Assembly: GCF_035989285.1 (NCBI RefSeq)
Contig: NZ_CP108513.1
Span: forward strand, 2,666,001 to 2,730,000
Direction of reading: 5' to 3'
Length of the DNA: 64,000 bases
Origin: Streptomyces sp. NBC_01235
Lineage (GTDB): Bacteria; Actinomycetota; Actinomycetes; Streptomycetales; Streptomycetaceae
Position numbers and translations under genes: made by a program. Of this stretch, positions 19,185 through 27,180 are shown piece by piece; within the stretch, counting starts at the first letter, position 1, and each line of letters starts with the position of its first letter. Under the pieces are notes generated by a model that searched no databases, was not told the DNA's origin, and worked only from the letters and a program-made list of their open reading frames with translations.

Positions 19185-19231
19185 GGAGAGGACGGGACGG
19201 GACGGGAAGGGGCGGCGGGGGCGAGAAACTC

Positions 19232-20161
19232 CTACCCCCGCGTCAGCGACAGCAGCTCACGTGCCGGCCCCACCGGCCGATGGCCCGTCGGCCATACCGC
19301 GCGCAGGTCACGGGCCAGCGCAACCCCCTCGACCGGTATCGAGACCAGGCGCCGCAGCGCCAGCTCCTCGCCGACCGCCAGTTCGCTCAGGACCGCCGGC
19401 CCCGCCCCGCTCACCGCCGCCGCCTTCACCGCCGTCGTCGAGGACAGCTCGATCAGGGGGCGGGCCAGGCCGCCCAGCGCCGTGTCGAGGACCTGGCGGG
19501 TCCCCGAGCCCTTCTCACGCAGGATCAGCGGCGTCGACGCCAGCTCGGCCGAGGGCAGCGGGCGCCGTCGGCGGGCCCACGGGTGGCCGGGGGCGACGAC
19601 GACGACGAGGTGGTCGTGGGCGATCACGGTGGCGTCGAGGCCGGGCGGCACCGTCAGTCCCTCCACGAAGCCGAGGTCCGCCTCCCCGGACAGCAACCGC
19701 TCGGCGACGGCCGCCGAGTTGCCCGCGAGCAGCGACACCGCCGTGTCCGGCCGCCCGGCGCGCAGCGCTAGCAGCCAGCCGGGCAGCAGGTACTCGGCGA
19801 TCGTCATGCTGGCCGCGACCCGCAGCCGGGAGTCCCGCCGGTCCCGCAGCGCCTGCGCCCCCGCGTCGAACGCCTGCGCCGCCTCGACGATCCGCCGCGC
19901 CCAGTCCGTCACCAGCGCGCCCGCGTCCGTGAGCCGGGAGCCGCGTGGTGAACGGTCCACCAGGGCCACGCCCAGCTGGCGTTCCATGGACCGGATCCGG
20001 CTGCTCGCGGCCGGCTGCGTGATGCCCAGCTCGCGCGCGGCCGCGCCCAGGCTGCCCAGCCGGGCCACACCCAGCAGCAGCTCCAGCGCCCCGAGGTCCG
20101 GGACGCGGTGCGCGATCGAACCCGTGCCGGTGCCCGCGGGCTGCTCCTCCACACTCCCCAT
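19232..20161 (-). CDS. LysR-family transcriptional regulator
   Basis: A 309-aa LysR regulator. The winged helix lies at about 22-80 (GSLGAAARELGITQPAASSRIRSMERQLG) and the periplasmic-binding-like effector domain at about 105-300. It is divergent from a TDT transporter, the usual arrangement for a LysR protein and its target. A 15-bp palindrome covers its own start codon. The effector is unknown. Confidence 0.92.
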   Translation of the reverse strand: MGSVEEQPAGTGTGSIAHRVPDLGALELLLGVARLGSLGAAARELGITQPAASSRIRSMERQLGVALVDRSPRGSRLTDAGALVTDWARRIVEAAQAFDAGAQALRDRRDSRLRVAASMTIAEYLLPGWLLALRAGRPDTAVSLLAGNSAAVAERLLSGEADLGFVEGLTVPPGLDATVIAHDHLVVVVAPGHPWARRRRPLPSAELASTPLILREKGSGTRQVLDTALGGLARPLIELSSTTAVKAAAVSGAGPAVLSELAVGEELALRRLVSIPVEGVALARDLRAVWPTGHRPVGPARELLSLTRG

Positions 20162-20174
20162 AAGCCCAGCTTAT
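20160..20174. promoter_or_regulatory. LysR-box palindrome at the LysR start codon
   Basis: ATAAGC-N3-GCTTAT fits the T-N11-A LysR box. It overlaps the first codon of the LysR gene and lies about 58 nt before the transporter start, so one site could repress the regulator and activate the transporter. Confidence 0.55.
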
Positions 20175-20231
20175 GTCCCCATACAGACATCCTCCCTGGT
20201 CGCGGGCGGACACCCGGGCGACCGTGGAGCC

Positions 20232-21398
20232 ATGGTCACCGCCGCCCAGCCCCCGTACGCCCTCCCCCGCCCGCGCGCCGGCGCCGTCCGTCACCTCGGA
20301 CCGAACTGGTACGCGACGGTGATGGGCACCGCGATCGTCGCCACGGCGGGAGCCACGCTCCCGGTCCGGGTGCCGGGGCTGCGGCCGCTGTGCGCCGCCT
20401 TCTGGGCGCTCTCCCTCGCCCTTCTGCTGACGCTGCTCGCCGCCCGCGCCCTGCACCGGCGGCACCACCGCGACCAGGCCCGCGCCCACCTCCTCGACCC
20501 GGCGACGGCCCCGTTCTACGGCTGCCTGGCGATGGCGCTGCTCGCCGTCGGGGGCGGCGCGCCGACCGTCGGCCGGGACTGGATCGGCATCCGCACCGCG
20601 GTCGCGCTCGACGCGGTGCTGTTCGGCGCCGGAACGGTCGTCGCGCTGACGGCCGCCGTCACCGTCCCGTACCTGATGGCCGTACGCCACCGCGTGGAGC
20701 CCTCGCAGGCCACGCCGGTGTGGCTGCTGCCGTTCGTCGCGCCCATGGTGTCCGCCGCGCTCGGGCCGTCGCTGGTGCCGTATCTGCCGGCCGGGCAGGC
20801 GCGGCAGACCCTGCTCCTGGCGTGCTTCGCGCTGTTCGGGCTGAGTCTGCTTGCCACGTTCGTCATGCTGCCGGTGGTGTTCGGACGGCTGGTGACCGGT
20901 GGGCCGCTGCCCCTGGTCCTCACCCCGACCCTGTTCCTCGTCCTGGGCCCGCTCGGGCAGTCCACCACCGCCGTCGGGAAGTTCGCGGAGGTCGCTCCGG
21001 GGGTCCTGCCCGGCCCGGACGGTCGCGGTTTCGCCGTCCTCGCCGTGCTGTACGGGGTGCCCGTCATGGGCTTCGCGCTGCTCTGGCTGTGCCTGGCCGT
21101 CGCACACGTGGTGCGCGCCCGCCGGCACGGGATGGGCTTCGCGATGACGTGGTGGGCGTTCACCTTCCCGGTCGGCACCTGTGTGACCGGAGCGGCAGCG
21201 CTGGCCCGGCACACCGGGCTGGCCGTCTACGAGGCGCTCGCCTGCGCGCTGTACGTCGTCCTCGTCGCCGCCTGGACGGTCGTCGCCGCGCACACCGTCC
21301 GCGGGCTGCTCAGCGGCGAGCTGCTCGCAGCGCCTCGCCCAGCGCCTTCGGCGCCTCGGCGAGCGACGGCCCGTACCACGTCAGGTGCCGTCCGCTGA
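20232..21398 (+). CDS. TDT-family (TehA/SLAC1-like) transporter
   Basis: A 388-aa protein with about ten membrane helices and the TehA/SLAC1/Mae1 pattern (HLGPNWYATVMGTAIVATAG at the start, WWAFTFPVGT in a late helix). Relatives export sulfite, tellurite or C4-dicarboxylates, so the substrate here is unknown. The ATG at 20232 follows GGAG. The 3' end overlaps the convergent metal-receptor gene by 89 bp. Confidence 0.88.
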   Translation: MVTAAQPPYALPRPRAGAVRHLGPNWYATVMGTAIVATAGATLPVRVPGLRPLCAAFWALSLALLLTLLAARALHRRHHRDQARAHLLDPATAPFYGCLAMALLAVGGGAPTVGRDWIGIRTAVALDAVLFGAGTVVALTAAVTVPYLMAVRHRVEPSQATPVWLLPFVAPMVSAALGPSLVPYLPAGQARQTLLLACFALFGLSLLATFVMLPVVFGRLVTGGPLPLVLTPTLFLVLGPLGQSTTAVGKFAEVAPGVLPGPDGRGFAVLAVLYGVPVMGFALLWLCLAVAHVVRARRHGMGFAMTWWAFTFPVGTCVTGAAALARHTGLAVYEALACALYVVLVAAWTVVAAHTVRGLLSGELLAAPRPAPSAPRRATARTTSGAVR

Positions 21399-22032
21399 CG
21401 AGCGCGCAGGGCAGGCCGGGAAAGGCCTCCGGGCCGTCGTCGGCGGTGAAGCGGTAGGGCTCGTCGGGGAGGACGACCAGGTCCGGGGCGGCCGCCCGCA
21501 GGCCGTCGACCGGGATCCGCGGATAGCGCTCGGGGTGCTCGGCGTACAGGTGGTCGACGCCCAGCCGGGCCAGCACGTCCCCGGCGAACGTGTCCCGGCC
21601 CAGCACCATCCACGGGCGGCGCCAGATCGGTACGACGGCCGTGCGGCGGGCCTCGACGGCCGACGGCAGCGCCGCCCACGCCTCCTCCGCCTCCGCCAGC
21701 CAGTCCGGGCGCGACGGCGCCCCGCACGCCTGGAGCACCCGCGCCAGCTCCCGGAAGGCCTGGGGGACGTCCCGCACCTCCGTCACCAGCACCTCGACGC
21801 CGGCCGCGCGCAGAGCGGCCAGGTCCGGTTCCCGGTTCTCCTCCTCGTTGGCGATCACCAGGTCGGGGGCGAGGGCGACGATCCGCTCGACGTCGGGGTT
21901 CTTGGTTCCGCCGATCCGGGTGACGTCGAGGTCCGTCGGGTGGGTGCACCAGTCGGTGGCGCCGACCAGGACGCCGGGCACGGAGGAGGCCACCGCCTCC
22001 GTGAGCGACGGGACCAGTGAGACGACCCGCAC
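21310..22032 (-). CDS. Helical backbone metal receptor (BtuF-like) without signal peptide
   Basis: A 240-aa protein with the two-lobed cobalamin/siderophore-binding fold (MRVVSLVPSLTEAV..., GTKNPDVERIVALAPDLVIANEEENR). It has no signal peptide or lipobox, unlike transport receptors, so it is probably cytoplasmic. The GTG start shares one base with the stop of the upstream cupin regulator (TAGTG), so they are co-translated. The ligand is unknown. Confidence 0.85.
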   Translation of the reverse strand: MRVVSLVPSLTEAVASSVPGVLVGATDWCTHPTDLDVTRIGGTKNPDVERIVALAPDLVIANEEENREPDLAALRAAGVEVLVTEVRDVPQAFRELARVLQACGAPSRPDWLAEAEEAWAALPSAVEARRTAVVPIWRRPWMVLGRDTFAGDVLARLGVDHLYAEHPERYPRIPVDGLRAAAPDLVVLPDEPYRFTADDGPEAFPGLPCALVSGRHLTWYGPSLAEAPKALGEALRAARR

Positions 22033-22652
22033 TACCGCTTCCGGCCCCGGTCCCGGTCCCGTACCGCCTCGATGTGCTCGGCCACGGCGACGACGACCAC
22101 CCGGGTGTCCGGCACGGTCGCCCGCCAGCGGTGGCGGACACCGCCGGTGAGGTACAGGGTGTCGCCGCGGCCCAGGCGGTAGGCGCGGCCCTCCGCCTCG
22201 ATCTCCACGGCGCCGTCGGCGACGTACATCAACTGGTCGTTGCGGTACTGGAATTCACGGCCGGCGTCGTGGTCGCCGGTGAACTCGGAGGCGTGCATCT
22301 GGTGGTGACCGCGCACCAGGGAACGGGAGCGCGGCTGCGGGTCCGCTCCAGAGCCCTGGTCCTGCCCCTGGCCCTGGCCCTGGCCCGGCTCGGTGACCTC
22401 GGCGCGTACGACGTCCACGCTGCACGCCGGGTCGGCGGCGGCGAGGAGTTCGACGGCCGTGGTGCGCAGGGCATCGGCGACCTTCTCCAGGGAGCTGGTG
22501 CTGGGCCGCGCGCGGTCGTTCTCGATCTGGCTCAGGAACGGGACCGACAGGCCGCTGCGCTCGGCCACGACGGCGAGGGTGAGCTCCAGGGACCGGCGCC
22601 GGCGCCGCACGGCCGCGCCCACCCGCAAGGGCTGTTCTTTGTGGTCGCCCAT
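22032..22652 (-). CDS. XRE-family regulator with C-terminal cupin
   Basis: A 206-aa regulator with a helix-turn-helix at about 10-68 (LTLAVVAERSGLSVPFLSQIENDRARPS), a Gln/Gly linker (GQGQGQGQDQG) and a cupin domain at about 120-195 with His/Glu metal-type positions (HHQMHASEF, GGVRHRWRA). Such proteins sense small molecules and often control nearby transport or metabolism. The ATG at 22652 follows GGAGGG. Confidence 0.88.
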   Translation of the reverse strand: MGDHKEQPLRVGAAVRRRRRSLELTLAVVAERSGLSVPFLSQIENDRARPSTSSLEKVADALRTTAVELLAAADPACSVDVVRAEVTEPGQGQGQGQDQGSGADPQPRSRSLVRGHHQMHASEFTGDHDAGREFQYRNDQLMYVADGAVEIEAEGRAYRLGRGDTLYLTGGVRHRWRATVPDTRVVVVAVAEHIEAVRDRDRGRKR

Positions 22653-22722
22653 CGCTCCGGCTCCCTCCTTCGCTCGTCGGCACCGTCGCGTCCTCTGACA
22701 CGTCCTTTGAAGAGTTGTCTGC

Positions 22723-22751
22723 ACCCTACGCATGTTCGGCAAACCGTTTCA
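22723..22751 (-). promoter_or_regulatory. Promoter of the XRE-cupin gene
   Basis: TGAAAC, a 17-nt spacer and TAGGGT on the minus strand fit the streptomycete housekeeping promoter and lie about 70 nt before the start codon. Confidence 0.55.
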
Positions 22752-23074
22752 TGTGCCCGTCACATCGAGGACACATGGTGTGACGCCCGACCTCACAGTT
22801 CGCGCCAGATGATCAGGCGCGGACCCGCGGGGCGGACGGCCGTCCTCCGGCATTCCGGTTCGATGCACGGTTCAATGCGCGAACGGCCGCGCATGTTCCC
22901 GCTCGTCGTCGGCTTCGCGAGGCCCTCGGCTCAGGGATGGGCGTAGCTCTCTGTGGTTGGCCGGATCCTTGCCTTGGACGGGCGGGGGACGGGACGAGGG
23001 ACGGGCCCCGTCGCAGGCCGCAGAAGCCGTACGTCGGTGCCCGCCCCTCGTCGGACGGCCGCGGTGCTGTCAGG
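22752..23074. other. Gap without a recognised gene
   Basis: Between the XRE promoter and the decayed betaine-transport gene there is no supported coding region. Short open frames here lack ribosome sites and typical codon bias. It holds GC-rich low-complexity DNA near 22985-23010. Confidence 0.5.
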
Positions 23075-24132
23075 TCACCGGGTCGCCCGGCTCTTCTGCC
23101 CGGAATCGGCGACCGGTACCCACTTCTCGACCGGGCCGGGGTTCTCCTTCAGCCAGGTCCGGACCGCGTCCTGCTCCTTGCCCTTGCCGGCCTTCTGGAT
23201 GCGCGCCTCCAGACCGGTGAGCTGGGCCTCGGTCATCCGGAAGTCCTTCAGGCACTTGCCGGCCTCGGGGTTGTCGTCGGCGAAGTCCTTGCGGGCGAGG
23301 GTGTGCACGCCGTCCCCCTTGCCCCAGGCACCCTTGGGGTCCTCGAGCTTCTTCAGGTCGTAGTCGCCGTACGCCCCGTGCGGCGACCAGAGCGTGACGA
23401 GGATCGGCTTCTTGGCGGCGTAGGCGCGCTTGAGTTCGGCGAGCATCGCCGGGGTGGAACCGTCGACGACCGTGTAGGCGCCGTCCAGGCCGTACTCCTT
23501 CAGGACCTTGTCCTTGAGTACGCCCATCATTCCCGCGCCGGGCTCGATGTCGGTGATCTTGCCGTCGAACTCGTCGGCCTGGTTCTTCAGTCCGCCAGGG
23601 AGTTCACGTCCTTCACGTACGAGGGGACGGAGAGCTCCAGGGAGGTGGGGCCGTACCACTGGCCGAGGTCGTCGAGCTTGTCGCCGTACTTCTTCCAGTA
23701 CTCGGCCTGGGTGGTGGGCAGCCAGGCGTCGGTCTGGAAGTCGATCTGGCCGGTGGCGACGCCGGTGTGGAGCGGGCCGGCCGCGTACTGGGTGGTCGTG
23801 ACCTCGAAGCCGCGTTCCTCCAGGAGTTCCTTCCAGAGGTAGGTGGAGGCGATGCCCTCCTCCCACGGGATGTAGCCGATCTTGATCTCCTTGCCCTTGC
23901 CGACGTCCGAGGCGGAGGCCTCGGCGGTGCCGGAGGTGGAGCCGAAGATGCCCGTGCCGCCCGCGACCAGGGCGAGGACGACCACGCCGATGACGGCCAC
24001 GGCCGGGCGCGGACGGTACGTCCACACCGTGCTGCGGGCCTTGGCGGCGGCGCGACGGCCGAGCGGGGAGATCCGGGTGCCGAGGGCGCCGGTCATCCGG
24101 TCGAGGTAGATGGCGAGGACGACGATGCGCAT
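23075..24132 (-). pseudogene. Frameshifted, 5'-truncated glycine-betaine permease/binding-protein fusion (OpuABC-like)
   Basis: The remnant starts abruptly with the last helix end of a ProW/OpuAB permease ([17 protein letters not shown]), continues through a membrane segment (AVAVIGVVVLALVAGGTGIF) and a betaine-binding domain (IKIGYIPWEEGIASTYLWKE ... QTDAWLPTTQAEYW). Near 23590 the frame breaks. The first frame ends DVNSLAD-stop, and the rest (LKNQADEFDGKITDIEPG to ADSGQKSRATR) continues in another frame. One missing base between GAC and TGAAGAAC explains it. Most of the permease is gone. It cannot make a working transporter. Confidence 0.85.
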
Positions 24133-24265
24133 GCTCAACGGACTGCTGGAGCCGACCGCCGGACGCGTCCGCTTCGACGGCCAGGACCTCACCGCCCTCA
24201 CCGACCGCGCACTGCGCGAGGTCCGGGCGAAGAAGATCAGCATGGTCTTCCAGCACTTCGCGCTC
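24119..24265 (+). pseudogene. Inverted internal fragment of the betaine-transport ATPase gene (OpuAA-like)
   Basis: The plus strand encodes [15 protein letters not shown], then [17 protein letters not shown] and MVFQHFAL: the stretch just after Walker A to the Q loop of an OpuAA ATPase. Walker A itself, the signature and Walker B are absent. Homology stops after FAL. It points opposite to the adjoining permease remnant and meets it at the 8-bp palindrome ATGCGCAT (24125-24132). Confidence 0.8.
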
Positions 24266-24457
24266 GGGGGACAGAAACGGGAGCACTCGGCAACAGCAAA
24301 CAGTTGAGGGCGCAACCGACTCTGCTCCGAGGCCGCGCCCGCCCTTGCCCGACATGGGCAAACGTGCGAGTGGCCCACTTCACAGGAGGTCGACGGAAGG
24401 TTCACGCCTGTCACGGGAGTGAATACACGCCGGTTACCGGGTCACCCGTGCGGCATG

Positions 24458-25396
24458 ATGCGTGGCGTGACCGGACGACTGATGCTCCTCGACACCGCCT
24501 CGCTCTACTTCCGCGCCTACTTCGGCGTCCCGGACTCCGTGAAGGCGCCGGACGGCACTCCGGTGAACGCCGTGCGCGGACTGCTGGACTTCATCGACCG
24601 ACTGGTCAAGGACCACCGGCCGGACGAGCTGGTCGCCTGCATGGACGCCGACTGGCGCCCCCAGTGGCGGGTCGACCTGATCCCCTCCTACAAGGCGCAC
24701 CGCGTCGCCGAGGAGCACGAGGTCGGACCGGACGAGGAGGAGGTGCCGGACACGCTCTCGCCTCAGGTGCCGATCATCGAGGCGGTCCTGGACGCGCTGG
24801 GCATCGCGCGTGTGGGCGTCGCGGGCTACGAGGCGGACGACGTGATCGGCACGTTCACCGGCCGCGCGAAGGGCCCGGTCGACATCGTCACCGGCGACCG
24901 CGACCTCTACCAGCTGGTGGACGACGCGCGCGGGGTGCGCGTGCTGTACCCGCTGAAGGGCGTCGGCACGCTCCAGCTGACGGACGAGGCGTGGCTGCGC
25001 GAGAAGTACGGCGTCGACGGGCGGGGGTACGCGGATCTGGCGCTGCTGCGCGGCGATCCGAGCGACGGGCTGCCGGGTGTGCCGGGCATCGGGGAGAAGA
25101 CCGCGGCCAAGCTCCTGGACGAGTTCGGCGACCTGGCCGGGATCATGGCGGCGGTCGAGGACCCGAAGGCGAAGCTGACGCCGTCACAGCGGAGGCGGCT
25201 GGACGAGGCGCGGCCGTACGTCGCCGTCGCCCCGAAGGTGGTCGAGGTGGCCGACGACGTGCCGCTTCCGGACGTGGACACCGTACTGCCGCGTACGCCG
25301 CGGGACGGGGCGACACTGGAGGCACTGGCGGAGCGCTGGGGGCTCGGCGGTTCGCTGCAGCGGCTGCTGAACACACTGAACACACCGCACTCGTAG
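24458..25396 (+). CDS. 5'-3' exonuclease (PolA N-domain/FEN-like)
   Basis: A roughly 312-aa stand-alone 5' nuclease like the N-terminal domain of DNA polymerase I. Metal-site acidic motifs are seen in MLLDTASLYFRAYF, ACMDADWRP, GYEADDVIGT and VTGDRDLYQLVDD. The helix-hairpin-helix reads DGLPGVPGIGEKTAAKLL. It probably removes RNA primers or flaps. Start choice is uncertain: two adjacent ATGs (24455, 24458) and a GTG (24467) are possible, none with a strong ribosome site. Confidence 0.88.
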   Translation: MRGVTGRLMLLDTASLYFRAYFGVPDSVKAPDGTPVNAVRGLLDFIDRLVKDHRPDELVACMDADWRPQWRVDLIPSYKAHRVAEEHEVGPDEEEVPDTLSPQVPIIEAVLDALGIARVGVAGYEADDVIGTFTGRAKGPVDIVTGDRDLYQLVDDARGVRVLYPLKGVGTLQLTDEAWLREKYGVDGRGYADLALLRGDPSDGLPGVPGIGEKTAAKLLDEFGDLAGIMAAVEDPKAKLTPSQRRRLDEARPYVAVAPKVVEVADDVPLPDVDTVLPRTPRDGATLEALAERWGLGGSLQRLLNTLNTPHS

Positions 25397-25433
25397 GCAT
25401 TCTGGGGGCATCACCGGGGGAAGGGATGCTAAC

Positions 25434-25447
25434 TTAGGTAAACCTAA
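25434..25447. promoter_or_regulatory. Iron box (DmdR/IdeR-type operator)
   Basis: TTAGGT-AA-ACCTAA, a perfect inverted repeat apart from the centre, lies 36 nt before the siderophore-interacting protein start. It matches the core of actinobacterial iron boxes, so the gene should be repressed when iron is plentiful. Confidence 0.8.
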
Positions 25448-25482
25448 CTATCGTGTCATGGGCAGAGACATGGGAGGCCGTC

Positions 25483-26328
25483 ATGGCAGAACGTCCGGCA
25501 CGGAAGCCGCGGAAGCCCCATTCCGCGCAGGTCGTCCGCACCGAACGGCTCACCCCGCACATGCAGCGCGTCGTGCTCGGCGGCGAGGGTCTGGCCGAGT
25601 TCGCGGCGGGTGACTGCACCGACCACTACGTCAAGATGCTCTTCGGCCCCGAGGGCGTGACCTACCCGGAGCCCTTCGACCTGGAGCGCATCCGGGCCGA
25701 GTTCCCCCGTGAGCAGTGGCCGGTGACCCGGACGTACACAGTGCGCAACTGGGACGTCGAACACCGCGAGCTGACCCTGGACTTCGTGTTGCACGGCGAC
25801 GAGGGTCTGGCCGGGCCGTGGGCGGCACGCGTCCAGCCGGGCGAGATCGTCCGCTTCATGGGCCCCGGCGGCGCCTACGCGCCGGACACGACCGCCGACT
25901 GGCATCTGCTGGCCGGGGACGAGAGCGCCCTGCCCGCCATCGCGGCCGCCCTGGAGTCGCTGCCCGCCGGCACCCTCGCCCACGCCTTCATCGAGGTGGC
26001 CGGCCCCGAGGAGGAGCAGAAGATCGACTCCGACGTGGAGGTCGTCTGGCTGCACCGCGGCGACCGGCCGGTCGGCGAGCGGCTCGTCGAGGCCGTGCGG
26101 GCGCTGGAGTTCCCAGAGGGCCGCCCGCACGCGTTCGTGCACGGCGAGGCCGCCTTCGTGAAGGAGCTGCGCAAGCTGCTGCGCGTCGAGCTGCAGATCC
26201 CGCGCGAGGACCTGTCGATCTCCGGCTATTGGCGGCTCGGCCACGACGAGGACGGCTGGCAGGCCGCGAAGCGGGAGTGGAACGCGCGCGTGGAGGCGGA
26301 GCAGGAGGGCGCGGCGCCCACCGCGTGA
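25483..26328 (+). CDS. Siderophore-interacting protein (FAD-dependent ferric-siderophore reductase)
   Basis: A 281-aa SIP/ViuB-family flavoprotein that reduces ferric siderophore in the cytoplasm. The FAD site is in WPVTRTYTVRNWD, with the FAD/NAD region GEIVRFMGPGGAYAP and LLAGDESALPAIAAALE. The C-terminal GYWRLGHDEDGW is typical. The ATG at 25483 follows GGGAGG. Regulation by the iron box upstream is expected. Confidence 0.93.
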   Translation: MAERPARKPRKPHSAQVVRTERLTPHMQRVVLGGEGLAEFAAGDCTDHYVKMLFGPEGVTYPEPFDLERIRAEFPREQWPVTRTYTVRNWDVEHRELTLDFVLHGDEGLAGPWAARVQPGEIVRFMGPGGAYAPDTTADWHLLAGDESALPAIAAALESLPAGTLAHAFIEVAGPEEEQKIDSDVEVVWLHRGDRPVGERLVEAVRALEFPEGRPHAFVHGEAAFVKELRKLLRVELQIPREDLSISGYWRLGHDEDGWQAAKREWNARVEAEQEGAAPTA

Positions 26329-26334
26329 CCCGGC

Positions 26335-26381
26335 ACCCGCGCAAGCGGCCCGCACTCGTGGAGCGGGCCGCTTGCGCGGGT
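26335..26381. terminator. Bidirectional terminator hairpin
   Basis: A perfect 19-bp stem (26335-26353 with 26363-26381) with a 9-nt loop lies between the convergent siderophore-interacting and ABC permease genes. It is the strongest hairpin of this kind noticed in the window. Confidence 0.85.
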
Positions 26382-26403
26382 CTCCCTGCCGCCGCGGCGA
26401 CCG

Positions 26404-27180
26404 CTACACCGACCGTTGGTACGACCGGAACGTCCGGATCGACAGCCACACCGCCGCCACCGCGAGCGCGAGCAGCGCCCCGCCGCGGCTGAGCACGTCA
26501 CTCCGGTCGGGGTCGGCGGACAGTGCCGAACGGCCCGCGATCATCGCCCAGTTGAGCGGGTTGAAGTCGGCTATGTGCCGCATCCACGAGGGCATCTGGG
26601 CCGGCGCCATGAAGGCGGAGGACAGAAAGGTCAGCGGCAGCAGCAGGAAGGTGTTGATGCCGATGATCGACTCCCGCTCGCGCACCAGCATGCCGAGGGA
26701 GTTGGACAGCGCCCCGAACACGGTGCCCAACAGGACGGCGGCGACGATCAGGACCGCGACCCCGGTGACCCCACCCGGGTAGTCCGCGCCGGCCGCCAGC
26801 CCGAGCAGCACGATGACGCCCGACTGCAGGGCGGTGACGATGCCGTTGTGCACGACATTGCCGTTCATCAGCGCGGCCCGGCTGGCCGGGGTGGTCAGGA
26901 AGCGGTTCAGGGTGCCGCGCTGGATCTCCTCCAACGTGCCCATGCCCGCCCACAGATTGGCGCTCAGCGCGCTCATCACGACCACGCCCGGCACCAGGTA
27001 GTCGAGGTAGGAGCCCGTCCCGAAGCCGCCCAGCTCGACGACGTTCTTGAACAGGCTGCCGAAGAGGAACAGCCAGATCACCGGCTGGATCAGGGTGATC
27101 ACCGCGTAGGCGGGCTGCCGGGCGAACACCATGAGCTGACGCTGCGTCATGTACCAGGTCTGGGCGACGGCGGTGCTCAT
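26404..27180 (-). CDS. ABC-2 type exporter permease (DrrB-like)
   Basis: A 258-aa six-helix ABC-2 permease (MSTAVAQTWYMTQRQLMVFARQP, PVIWLFLFGSLF, ESIIGINTFLLLPLTFLSSAFM). The ATG overlaps the ATPase stop by 4 nt. With that ATPase it should form a DrrAB-like drug or lipid exporter of unknown substrate. Confidence 0.92.
   Translation of the reverse strand: MSTAVAQTWYMTQRQLMVFARQPAYAVITLIQPVIWLFLFGSLFKNVVELGGFGTGSYLDYLVPGVVVMSALSANLWAGMGTLEEIQRGTLNRFLTTPASRAALMNGNVVHNGIVTALQSGVIVLLGLAAGADYPGGVTGVAVLIVAAVLLGTVFGALSNSLGMLVRERESIIGINTFLLLPLTFLSSAFMAPAQMPSWMRHIADFNPLNWAMIAGRSALSADPDRSDVLSRGGALLALAVAAVWLSIRTFRSYQRSV

Noticed and set aside
19515..21293. 592-aa minus-strand frame over the TDT transporter
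   Set aside because: Composition is shadow-like, and the opposite strand encodes a clear membrane protein.
22873..22946. Possible short plus-strand peptide in the gap before the betaine-transport remnant
   Set aside because: No ribosome site, no promoter and no recognisable homology.
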